From: Enterobacter sp. EA-1
Lineage (GTDB): Bacteria > Pseudomonadota > Gammaproteobacteria > Enterobacterales > Enterobacteriaceae
NCBI GenBank assembly: GCA_002886105.1
Contig: CP025776.1
Location: forward strand, 62,001 to 126,000
Reading direction: 5' to 3'
DNA: 64,000 nucleotides
The notes under the pieces are model-generated. The model worked only from the letters and a program-made list of their open reading frames with translations, was not told the DNA's origin and ran no database searches. Below, piece by piece: positions 42,827 to 52,750 of the stretch; within the stretch, counting starts at the first letter, position 1; every line of letters begins with the position of its first letter. The position numbers were made by a program, and so were the translations under genes.

Positions 42827-43572
42827 TTAGTCATCTTTGTCCGGGATGTCTCTTGCATCGTAATAACCAATACCGATACCAAAGTACATTTCTGGTCCCT
42901 CCGGGTTGCCATTGATGTCGCCAACCGCGAAGGTGTTCGGCGCATTTTGCTTGCGGAATGCCGTCAAATCAGCTTGCTTAGGCGGAGATTTCTCATCGTT
43001 CATCATATCCGGCAATGGTTGCAATGCCTGATAGTCCACACCCGCCGGGTTATATGCAAGATAGAAGTTTCGATAATTTCCGAGGATTACCCAAATAATG
43101 ATATTCAGCATACTCATAAAATTTTGATGAGTAGTCAGAATAAAGAAAAGTGTCATCCTCACCATAATGTGTGAAGTTGGAAACCCAACTGCGAGTTTAA
43201 GTAAGGGATGCTGGGGTGAAAATCCGAGGGTCTTTACTTGTCACAGCATAGAAAATAACGGTATTACTGTCATCAAAGACTATCTGTAGATAGAATTTCT
43301 TAAATGAGTAGAGATACTGATTAATCTGTTTTTCTTTGTTATGGGATTCTTTTATTGGCGGACCAAAGATTGATTCAATATATTTAATGGAGGTGCCAGT
43401 ATAGATTACATGTAAGTTATCTTCTGCTTTTTCTGAAAAAAGCATCATGGGTCTTTGGTAGAAATCAAAAGCACCATTAATTAATGAAAAAACCCTGCGA
43501 AGCAATTAATGCTGCACTTCCACAGAACGTCAGCGCTGCCACAATCCAACCCAGATATTTTCTTCTCATCAT
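42827..43572 (-). CDS. Membrane-anchored protein, possibly ETEC_3214-like
   Basis: About 245 residues. MMRRKYLGWIVAALTFCGSA is an amino-terminal membrane anchor. The soluble part includes LHVIYTGTSIKYIESIFGPP, YSFKKFYLQIVFDDSNTVIF, YAVTSKDPRIFTP and, at the end, NTFAVGDINGNPEGPEMYFG. The 'G.....E..FG.P' plus 'VFD....V..Y.V...D' pattern recalls ETEC_3214-domain proteins, but this is from memory only. Frame breaks at about 43490, 43205 and 43080. AT-rich compared with the core genes. Confidence 0.55.
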
Positions 43573-43735
43573 CCCTCGGTATCTCGCTCCCTTTTGCATG
43601 AAATAAATGAATAGTATCAAACGACAGAGTGGCCGGATATAAGGTGTTTTACGGAAAAATGTGTTGCTCGCAGCGAGCAGGGGGAAGAAAAAGCTCGCTC
43701 ATGACGAGGCTTATCGCATTCAGAGGCTGCACGTA

Positions 43736-44774
43736 TTAGTTTTCGTCCCTTTTCCCCCACTGTAGCAAACCGGCAATATCCTTCTCACCTTCGGATTCTT
43801 TTTAAGCGCCGTTGTTTTGCGGCAAACTGACTGTATTCCGCCTGCGCTTTTCATCGGCGAGTTTCTTACTGATCTTGCCTGTACCTTGCAGAATCTCCCG
43901 GTCATTAAATTGCAGGAACTGATCCAGCTTATCCTGCCAGTCATGCAGGAATATCTGTTGGCGACGGCGAGCCTGATCCTCGGCAAAATCCAGCCACATA
44001 GTGACCACGCGATTCAACTCGCTAACCTCATGCTGGTTAAGGTAGTTTTTTGCCACGGTTACATCACTTTTACGCACTTCTTCGCCTTTATAGCTGGTCA
44101 GCCCCATATTAGGTTCCCGTGCATCTGCGCGCTGATGAATAAGCTCAGCAGCGGTAAGGCCAGTGCAGGCAAAATGTAGCTTGTTCTGGATAGTCTGGAA
44201 AAAATTGTGTTGTCTCTTTGAGTGTGGGTTGATAATCGGCGGCTAATGCAAAATCTCACGCACGCGCAGGTAAACTCTGCGTTCACTGGCGCGGATATCA
44301 CGGATGCGTTCCAGCATCTCATCGAAATAATCGGGCACTGCGGATGAAGCGACAGGCGGATTCTTCAGTCGTTCGTCATCCATCACAAAACCTTTAATCA
44401 GGTATTCCCCGGAGGGTTTGTGTTGCCCACTGTCGGAACTGAGTGCCTCGGGAAGAGCGGGTGCGATAGCCAATAGCGAGAATGAGGGAAGGCTATAGTG
44501 CAGCGTGTTGCGACTTACCCGGCGGGTTCCTTCTTGTCGAACTTGTAAGTAAGACTTACAGGTTGCTTTTTGTTCAAGCCTCCCCCCTCTTCATAGATGG
44601 CTTTGATATGTTGGGTAATCGCTTGCGGGGTGATCTGATAAAGCGAGGCAATTGCTGCTTGCGAGAGCCACAATGTTTCTTGTTCGAAGCGGCACTCTAT
44701 GCGCACCTTCCCATCGCCGCTGGCGAACATAATAAACTCATCTGCCGGGGCTGGGTTAAGTGTTCATCCGTCAT
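43736..44774 (-). CDS. RhuM-family protein
   Basis: About 345 residues. MTDEHLTQP, FASGDGKVRIECRFEQETLW, LSQAAIASLYQITPQAITQH, then the conserved REYLIKGFVMDDERLKNPP segment, YFDEMLERIRDIRASERRVY and the carboxy part TSYKGEEVRKSDVTVAKNYL, LNQHEVSELNRVVTMWLDFA, EDQARRRQQIFLHDWQDKLD. RhuM was named from Salmonella pathogenicity island 3, which is itself inserted at selC; the function is unsettled. ATG at 44774 has GGAAG upstream. Frame breaks at about 44735, 44595, 44430, 44250, 44110 and 43800. Present about 3.3 kb from selC here. Confidence 0.85.
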
Positions 44775-44889
44775 GTCGCTTCCTCGCTACGCATATTGCT
44801 CGCTGAATAGTTAATGCAGTATGCCAGATACGCATACTGCATTTCATTAGCACAACCTTTACGAAAGGTACCGATCAAAAGACAAAGAT

Positions 44890-45197
44890 TCAGTTTGGCT
44901 GTGATTGAAGGTAAGCGTTTTTCATGGCGTCTTGTACTTCCCGAAGTTGCTTGCGGGTTTTATCCAGTTCGGTTGCCAGCAATTCTTCTTTTCGGCGTGC
45001 TTGATTAAAACGACACAGCCCTGCATCACTTTCACCAGAATATGTTGCCCGGTATCAAACCCGGCATCGCGCAGCCATTTGCCGGAAAGCGTAATACTCG
45101 GCGTGGTTCTGTCGCCATGATTCGGGCGGTATCGCACAATTACGTTGTGCTCGGTTCCGGTGGGCGTAGAGTCTGGGGTAGAATGCGCATCAGCCAT
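44890..45197 (-). CDS. symE: SymE-type toxin
   Basis: About 102 residues. MADAHSTPDSTPTGTE, VIVRYRPNHGDRTTPSITLS, GKWLRDAGFDTGQHILVKVM, QGCVVLIKH match E. coli SymE, an AbrB-fold-derived RNA/nucleic-acid-acting toxin normally repressed by LexA and by the antisense RNA SymR. ATG at 45197 has AAGGAG six bases upstream; the alternative TTG at 45203 is inside the spacer. One break at about 44985. It is divergent from a ribbon-helix-helix protein gene. I see no clear LexA box. Confidence 0.82.
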
Positions 45198-45286
45198 AAT
45201 CAACTCCTTGATAGTTGGGGATGGTTAGACGCTCCGATTGTGTTCCCGCACATCGGGGCGTTGCTAAGATAGGAAGGATTCCATTT

Positions 45287-45329
45287 AGGTGGCCTCCTAT
45301 GCGGTCAGGATAATTAAATAGGTGGCCTC
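45287..45329. repeat. Two-copy AGGTGGCCTC repeat
   Basis: AGGTGGCCTC occurs at 45287 and 45320, 33 bp apart, the second copy touching the ATG of the ribbon-helix-helix gene and doubling as its ribosome site. A likely autoregulatory operator between symE and that gene. Confidence 0.5.
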
Positions 45330-45521
45330 ATGTCAACCATATCGCGCGAAAAAAACCAAAAGGTGGCGGCCAGTCACCGCAGTTCAAGATGCGCATTGAT
45401 CCGGCATTGAAGGAACAGCTGGATGCTGTGGCGGCAGAAGAGGGTAGTAAGCCTCGCCAGTTGGTTAAAGGAACTGGCGAGGGAGGCTTTAAGGCATAAG
45501 GGAGTAGAGCCTAAAGGTTAA
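45330..45521 (+). CDS. Arc/HicB-like ribbon-helix-helix DNA-binding protein
   Basis: About 63 residues, too short and frameshifted to stand out as an open frame. MSTISREKK, GGGQSPQFKMRIDPALKEQL, DAVAAEEG, LKELAREALRHKGVEPKG give the strand-helix-helix pattern, with QFKMRID as the DNA-contacting strand. Breaks at about 45357 and 45465. Together with symE it looks like a toxin/regulator pair; HicB-family labels are common for such proteins although no HicA is present. Confidence 0.65.
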
Positions 45522-45551
45522 ATCTTTTATTGAATATTAAAATCTGCTGCC

Positions 45552-47914
45552 TTAATTTACGAATTTTGAATAGTCTCTGAGATACCGTGATAGATCTATA
45601 TTATTATTACGACGAAACTCAGATGCAGCAGCCTTGACAGAATTAAATGTTTTAATTAGTTGATCTTTATATGCTCCATTTTTAGTATCTTCGTAAAGTT
45701 TTTGATATGATTTTGACAGATAGTTTGAGCTTATAAACCATGGTTTTAGCATTTTTTGTCAAAACCATTTCTGGCATCTTCAAGGTATCTTACAGCACGG
45801 CTAAATTGGCCCCTTCTCTCGCAAAGGAAAATTCCATATAGCATAAGCAATGAGTAATAAGCATTAGTGTTTATTAGATACCTATAATCATATTCAATCG
45901 ATTCAACAGCCTGCTCATAGTATTTTTCAATTTGATCTAGAACTTCTTCATCATTTTTATAGAACGCTATATAAGCATCCTTCAGAATTCTTGCGAATTG
46001 AACTGGGACATAAGGATGATTTGTTACAAGGGTATGTTCCTGCATTTCTTTGAGAACCTTGTCATAATTATTCTTGTCCTTATTTCTTACACATTTTTTG
46101 CTTTTCCATATAACTCAAAAGTTTCGGCTATAATCATTTTTGTCAATATAGTTTTGGGTTGCCATTCATTAACGTTTTCGCGTAATTGTTTATTTCCTCT
46201 CAACGTTGCATCAACGTCAGTTAGTATTCTTTTACTTTTTTCTTTGTGCTGTTTTATTCTGTCTTTTGAGGATGAGATAATTGAAATCTATCTGGCATTA
46301 ATTTTATAAAAACGAATCTTTTAGCAAATTCATTCAACTCATAAAATTCTCCTATCTTATTTAAGATTAGCCTCTCACAAAGGAAGTTACATGCGTTCTG
46401 ATACTGGCACATCTATTTTTGATAGTTTACTGACAGAGTATAAATCAATTTTTCATTATATAAGCTCATGATGATTACCACATCCCTAACTGGAATATTG
46501 TTCTTTTCCAATGCTTTGAATGCATTATCAAACGTGTTCTTATACATGAAGTTTGCTATTATCTCGGCGTCTTTTGAACTATATGTGGCAAGGTTTTTTA
46601 TTATATTATCAAAATCAACCACACCTCTGTGGAGAGTTTAATACTTGAGTGATAATTAGTGAATTGCCTTTTGGATGAATCTAATAGCTTTCCTATTTGT
46701 TCTTGGTTTAGAGAAATGTCAAGGATTTCAGTATTAATTAATTCCTCGGACGAAATAATGTCCCTTTTCATTATTTTGAAACTCTTGTATGTTTATTTTC
46801 TCTTCGCAAGGCTCTTCATTTCTTGATGTAATTATGAACTGAACGCTTCATGCTTCTTATGAAGGAGAATATTTTTTCTTTTTCTTCATGCGATAAATTT
46901 TCTATATTATCGATTGCTATTATGCCACCTTTGAATTTTTCATTTATTTTTTGTTAAGTCAGCTAAGTGTAGATCTTTATGAATCAAGATACTCAACTCT
47001 TCAAAGTTTTTAAATTCTGGTTTAGCTTCATCAAGATATAATTCCCCCAGTTGTATAATTACTAGATAAATATTCATCTTTGCTCGAATAGAATAAGATA
47101 AATTCAATTTCTGAATGTCTCCCATCTTTTTTATCTTTTATAAGTTTATGTAAAAATTCTATTGTTAAAGCGGTTTTACCAACTCCCCCCGTATCCATAG
47201 AGCACGACAGAACCTGCGAGGCGGACGGAATTACCTCCTCCTAATATTGATTGTGATAATCTTTTAACTCATCTTCTCTACCAATCAAAACTTTGTGTGA
47301 AGCCTTTGCTCTATTGATATTGCTATTAAAATTTTGGTCAAAATAATGTAATAATTTATACTCTTTTATTTTTGACTCAATCTGTTTTTGTCACAATACC
47401 AATAATAATCATCATCAAGGCCAGATATTAAGCATTCAATAAAAGTTAACGCCTTATTAGCATCTAAAATTGATGTTGAATATGACGCTGGATGAGAAAA
47501 AATTATTTCTGAGTTGGTGATATATTGAACATGAATATAAAAATCCTCAACCGAAGTGAAATTTTTTATTAATCTATCGTTCGCAAAGTTTTTATTGAAA
47601 AGACCATTATTAAATCAAACAAAAATGAAACGTATGGGACATCATTGTTATATTTTTAGATGTAAGGTTTTGATGGCAGATATTGATTGCTTGATAAACT
47701 TTATTGCTATTATTAATTATGTCAGCTATTTTTGATTTTAATCTTTTGAGAAAACGACATCGTCGCTAATTTTTATTCGTTCGAGGTGGGATTTAAATTG
47801 AGCTTCAGTTGGATAGTTTTTTATGATGATATCAGCTATGAAACTACGAAGTGCGACCTCTGATTTATTAATTAACCAATGTAATTGGTCTTCTTGCGAT
47901 TGAGCAATATACAT
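45552..47914 (-). CDS. STAND/NB-ARC-like NTPase with TPR-like carboxy terminus, candidate defence protein
   Basis: About 785 residues. The amino terminus MYIAQSQEDQLHWLINKSEV, ALRSFIADIIIKNYPTEAQF is an all-helical domain of about 215 residues that I cannot assign. Then VLIGREDELKDYHNQ, Walker A GYGGVGKTALTIEFL, Walker B GGIIAIDNIENLS and the sensor IITSRNEEP, which is the STAND/NB-ARC layout. The carboxy 250 residues (AYIAFYKNDEEVLDQIEKYY, NTNAYYSLLMLYGIFLCERR, GQFSRAVRYLEDARNGF) look like TPR helices, the usual sensor. Several frame breaks. Very AT-rich, adjacent to the 3' side of selC. Such proteins often abort phage infection. Confidence 0.72.
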
Positions 47915-48045
47915 AACTAATCCTTAGTTCATAACAGGTATTAGTTATAGTCATACTCTAGGATAAGTCTTGCCGCAACCCTTGTTGGAACATAATCAAC
48001 CGTTTTGGTAAGAGTAGGATTTTGATTTGTCTTATCTGCAAATTT

Positions 48046-48140
48046 TGGCGGAAGATCACAGGAGTCGAACCTGCCCGGGACCGCTGGCGGCCCCAACTGG
48101 ATTTGAAGTCCAGCCACCTCACCGGAGATGACGATCTTCC
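48046..48140 (-). tRNA. selC: Selenocysteine tRNA (tRNA-Sec, UCA anticodon)
   Basis: 95 nt on the minus strand, from GGAAGATCGTCATCTCCGG to GATCTTCCGCCA. The long variable arm, the anticodon loop GGACTTCAAATCC and the eight-pair acceptor stem GGAAGATC/GATCTTCC are those of bacterial selC, nearly identical to E. coli. The CCA is encoded. It inserts selenocysteine at UGA in formate dehydrogenases. Its 3' end faces the accessory region, as in selC-integrated islands. Confidence 0.97.
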
Positions 48141-48171
48141 GCGCCTGCATTGCTACATGGAGGCGGGGCGC

Positions 48172-48200
48172 ATTATAGCTACTTTCATGCATTTTACCAC
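48172..48200 (-). promoter_or_regulatory. selC promoter
   Basis: On the minus strand a perfect TATAAT (-10) at 48177-48172 is followed by a GC-rich stretch GCGCCCCGCC before the tRNA start, the discriminator type of growth-rate-controlled stable RNA genes. The -35 is weak (around GGTAAA). Confidence 0.6.
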
Positions 48201-48428
48201 ATACCCTTGCCATAAATTTTCTCGTTGTGCTGCTGCTCTACATCCCCGTTTCAGATAAATCCTCACATTTTCCGATGGTTAGATTTTTGTGCGGCGAAAG
48301 TAACCGCGATCACAGAAAAGAATAAACGTAATCTGATAACCAGAAAACGGAATACCCGCCTGAAAAACGATCGTTTACAACCACTGAGACCGCTCTCCGC
48401 TTACTTTTCAGGCGTTAAGGAAACAAAA

Positions 48429-49815
48429 ATGGACAGTCAGATTATTTCTGTGAAAGAAAAGATTGGCTACGGGATGGGCGATGCCGCCAACCATATCGTT
48501 TTTGATAACGTAATGCTGTACATGATGTTCTTCTATACCGATATTTTCGGTATTCCCGCCGGTTTCGTTGGCACTATGTTCCTGCTGGCACGCGCGTTAG
48601 ACGCCATTTCCGACCCGTGCATGGGGCTGATTGCCGACCGTACGCGCAGCCGCTGGGGTAAGTTCCGCCCGTGGATCATCTTCGGTGCATTACCTTTTGG
48701 CGTGGTCTGCGTGTTGGCCTACAGCACGCCGGATCTCAGCGTCAGCGGCAAAATGATGTATGCCGCTGTAACCTATACGTTACTCACCCTGCTTTACACC
48801 GTGGTAAACATTCCGTACTGCGCCCTTGGCGGGGTTATCACCAACGACCCAAAACAGCGTATCTCACTGCAATCCCCGGCGCTTTGTGCTGGCGACAGCG
48901 GGCGGCATGCTCTCCACCGTACTGATGATGCCGCTGGTCAAACTGATTGGCGGGGAAGATAAAGTTTTCGGCTTCCGGGCGGCATTGCGGTGCTCTCGGT
49001 GGTCGCTTTTATGATGCTGGCGTTCTGCTTCTTCACCACCAAAGAGCGTATCCGAGGCGCCGCCGAGCAGCACCTCCATGCGTGAAGATTTGCGCGACAT
49101 CTGGCAAAACGACCAGTGGCGCATCGTCGGTTTACTCACCATCCTCAACATCCTCGCCGTCTGCGTGCGCGGCGGGGCAATGATGTATTACGTCACCGGA
49201 TCATGGGCGATGCTGCCATCTTTACCGCCTTCCTCACCACTTACTGCGTCGGCAACCTGATTGCGCGCGCCCGCCAAGCCGCTCACCGACTGGAAATGCA
49301 AAGTCACCATCTTCTGGTGGACCAACGCCGCGCTCACCGTGCTCAGCGTCGCTATGTTCTTCGTGCCGATCGAAGCCAGCGTCACCATGTTTATCTTCAT
49401 CTTCGTTATCGGCGTGCTGCACCAACTGGTCACTCCCATCCAGTGGGTGATGATGTCCGATACCGTGGATTATGGCGAATGGTGCAATGGCAAACGCCTT
49501 ACCGGCATCAGTTTTGCGGGCACATTGTTTGTGCTGAAACTCGGGCTGGCGCTGGGCGGCGCATTGATCGGCTGGGCGCTGGCGGGTGGCGGCTACAACG
49601 CGGCGCAGAGCCAGAACAGCGCCACCATTAGCATCATCATTGCGCTGTTCACGCTGGTTCCTGCGGTCTGCTACTTACTGAGCGCCTTTATCGCCAAACG
49701 CTACTACACCCTCAAAACGTCATTCCTGACATCGATTATGGCGCAACTGGCACGTGGCGAACGCCGCGATCCACAAGGGCAGGGCAGCGTTTCTCACCGG
49801 GAAGAATTACTGTAA
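48429..49815 (+). CDS. yicJ: GPH-family sugar:cation symporter YicJ
   Basis: About 460-residue inner-membrane transporter of the glycoside-pentoside-hexuronide family; in E. coli it is paired with the alpha-xylosidase YicI and so is thought to import alpha-xylosides such as isoprimeverose. [40 protein letters not shown] (helix 2-3 signature), [42 protein letters not shown] at 48429 has AAGGA. Frame breaks at about 48880, 48975, 49050, 49205 and 49265. yicI follows after 10 bp. Confidence 0.95.
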
Positions 49816-49825
49816 GGAGTCATGC

Positions 49826-52148
49826 ATGAAAATCAGTGATGGCAACTGGCTGATCCAGCCGGGTCTGACATTAATCCAGCCCATTCAGGTGTTCGACGTT
49901 GAACAGCAGGGCAATGAGATGGTGGTGTATGCCGCGCCGCGTGATGTGCGCGAACGCACTGGCAACTGGACACGCCGCTGTTTACGCTGCGTTTTTTCTC
50001 GCCGCAGGAAGGCATTATCGGCGTGCGTATTGAGCACTTCAGGCGCGGTGGATAACGGCCCGCACTTCCCGCTGAACCCATCGCCGCATGTGCATGTTGC
50101 GCTGCATAACACCGACGAATTTGCGGAGCTGCAAAGTGGCGCGTTGAGCGTGCGGGTGGGGAAAGGCGAAAACTGGGCGCTCGATTTTCTGCGTAACGGC
50201 GCGCGCATTACCGGCAGCCAGCTGAAGAACAACGGCTATGTGCAGGATAACAACCGCGGGCGTAACTACATGTTCGAGCGGCTGGATCTCGGTGTTGGCG
50301 AGACAGTGTATGGCCTCGGTGAGCGTTTTACCGCGCTGGTGCGTAACGGCCAGACGGTGGAAACCCTGGAACCGCGATGGTGGCACCAGCACCGAACAGT
50401 CCTACAAGAATATCCCATTCTACCTGACGAACCGGGGCTACGGCGTGCTGGTGAACCACCCGCAGGCCGTGGAGTTTGAAGTTGGCTCTGAGAAGGTCTC
50501 CAAAGTGCAGTTCAGCGTGGAAGGGGAGCATCTCGAGTACTTTGTGATTGATGGCCCGACGCCGCAGGCAGTGCTGAACCGCTACACGCAGTTTACCGGC
50601 CGCCCGGCGTTGCCTCCGGCCCACCGGTCTTTCGGCCTGTGGCTGACCACTTCATTTACCACCAATTATGACGAAGCGACGGTCAATCGCTTTATCGACG
50701 GCATGGCGGAGCGCCAATTGCCGCTGCGTGTGTTCCACTTCGACTGCTTCTGGATGAAAGCCTTCCAGTGGTGCGATTTTGAGTGGGACCCGGTGACCTT
50801 CCCCGGACCCGGAAGGCATGATCAACCGCCTGAAAGCGCGCGGGCTGAAAGTCTGCGTCTGGATCAACCCCTATATCGGCCAGAAATCCCCCGTGTTCCG
50901 CGAACTGAAAGAGAAAGGCTATCTGCTGAAACGCGCCGATGGTTCGCTGTGGCAGTGGGATAAATGGCAGCCGGGGCTGGCGATTTACGACTTCACCAAT
51001 CCGGAAGCCTGCCAGTGGTACGCCGATAAACTCAAGGGCCTGATGGCGATGGGCGTCGACTGCTTTAAAACCGACTTTGGCGAGCGTATCCCGACCGATG
51101 TGGTGTGGCATAACGGCGCGTGCCCGCAGAAAATGCATAACCACTACGCCTACATCTACAACGAACTGGTGTGGAAGGTGATGAAAGAGACGGTGGGCGA
51201 GCAGGATGCGGTGCTGTTTGCCCGTTCGGCCTCCGTTGGCGCACAGCAGTTCCCGGTGCACTGGGGCGGCGACTGTTACGCCAACTACGAATCGATGGCG
51301 GAAAGCCTGCGCGGTGGGCTCTCCATTGGTCTGTCCGGTTTTGGTTTCTGGAGCCACGACATTGGCGGCTTCGAAAATACCGCGCCTGCACATGTCTATA
51401 AACGTTGGTGTGCGTTCGGTTTGCTCTCCAGCCATAGCCGCCTGCACGGCAGTAAATCTTACCGCGTACCGTGGGCCTACGATGAAGAGTCCTGCGATGT
51501 GGTACGCCACTTTACGCAACTGAAATGCCGCCTGATGCCGTACCTGTACCGCCATGCGGCGCTGGCGCACGAGTGCGGCACACCGATGATGCGCGCCATG
51601 ATGCTTGCATTCCCGGGCGACCCCGCCTGCGATTACCTCGACCGCCAGTACATGCTCGGCGAGGCGCTGCTGGTCGCACCGGTGTTCAGCGAAGCGGGTG
51701 ACGTGCAGTTTTATCTGCCGGAAGGGCGCTGGACGCACCTGTGGCATAACGATGTGCTGAACGGCAGTCGCTGGCATCAACAGCGCCACGATGTGATGAG
51801 CCTGCCGGTCTATGTGCGCGACAATACGCTACTGGCGCTGGGCTGCAACGATCAGCGCCCGGATTACGCCCCCGGCATGAAAACACCGCCTTCCAGCTGT
51901 TTGCGCTGGATGAGGGGCGTGAAGCGTTGTGCGAAGTGCCGGATGCAAATGGCTCGGTGATTTTCCGCCTGCGGGCGAAACGTGAAAATGGCGTGATTAG
52001 CGTGCAGGCCGAAGGCGAAGCCCGCAACTGGACGCTGTGCCTGCGCAATATCACGCAGATTGCCGGGGTGCAGGGGGCGACGCAGTCGGGCAGCGAACAA
52101 GGCGTGGTGATAGCGCCGCAGGGCGGAGAGATTCGGATTACGCTGTGA
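49826..52148 (+). CDS. yicI: Alpha-xylosidase YicI (GH31)
   Basis: Cytoplasmic glycoside hydrolase of about 772 residues releasing alpha-linked xylose from the non-reducing end, for example isoprimeverose. [20 protein letters not shown] at 49826 with AAGGAG upstream. The GH31 nucleophile Asp is in [14 protein letters not shown] and the acid/base Asp in [35 protein letters not shown] shapes the xylose pocket. Close to E. coli YicI throughout. Frame breaks at about 49970, 50385, 50625, 50805 and 51880. It ends at the start of the REP-like array. Confidence 0.96.
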
Positions 52149-52152
52149 GTCT

Positions 52153-52750
52153 CCCCTCACCCTGACCCTCTCCCCCAAAGGGGCGAGGGGATAATACTGG
52201 TGCGGTTTCCCCTCACCCTGACCCTCTCCCCCACGGGGCGAGGGGATAAGACTGGTGCGGTTTCCCCTCATCTCTCAGCGGGGCGAGGGGATAAGGCTGG
52301 TGCGGGTTTCCTCTCACCCTGACCCTCTCCCCGGAGGAGTGAGAGGATAAAGCGGGTGCGGGTTTTCATTCATCCCCGGCCTTCTCCCCTGTGGGGCGAG
52401 GGGATAAGGCGGGAACTGGTTTCCCCCTCTATCCCTCGGCCCTCTTCCTGAGGGGCGAGGGGATAATACTGGTGCGGGTTTCTCCTCACCCTGACCCTCT
52501 CCCCAAGGGGCGAGGGGATAAGACTGGTGCGGGTTTTCCCCTCTATCCAGGCCTTCTCCCCCAGAGGGGCGAGGGGATAATACTGGTGCGGGTTTTTCCT
52601 CACCCTGACCCTCTCCCCCAAGGGGCGAGGGGATAAGACTGATGCGGGTTTTCCCTCTATCCAGCCTTCTCCCCAGAGGGGCGAGAGGATAAGGCTGGTG
52701 CGGGTTTTTCTCCCTCTCCCTTTCAGGGCGAGGGTTGGGGTGAGGTGATG
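52153..52750. repeat. REP-like tandem array, about 11 units, between yicI and yicH
   Basis: Ten full units of 46-60 bp and a partial one. Each has a pyrimidine arm (CCCTCACCCTGACCCTCTCC or the variant CTCTATCCAGGCCTTCTCCC), an inverted arm GGGGCGAGGGGATAA and the spacer ACTGGTGCGGGTTT. The two arm variants partly alternate in the right half. The hairpin core is related to that in the array at 3500-3950. The array is immediately next to the yicI stop and runs into the yicH 3' end on the other strand. Confidence 0.88.

Noticed and set aside
48022-48258. Plus-strand open frame over selC
   Set aside because: It is antisense to the tRNA gene and its promoter, with no homology.
48280-48325. CRP site in front of yicJ
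   Set aside because: A CGATCACA half-site exists but the opposite half-site is at the wrong distance, so the match is too weak to call.
52153-52750. CRISPR array
   Set aside because: Units are tandem and directly adjoining with no unique spacers, each is itself an imperfect hairpin, and there are no cas genes. It is a REP/BIME-like array.
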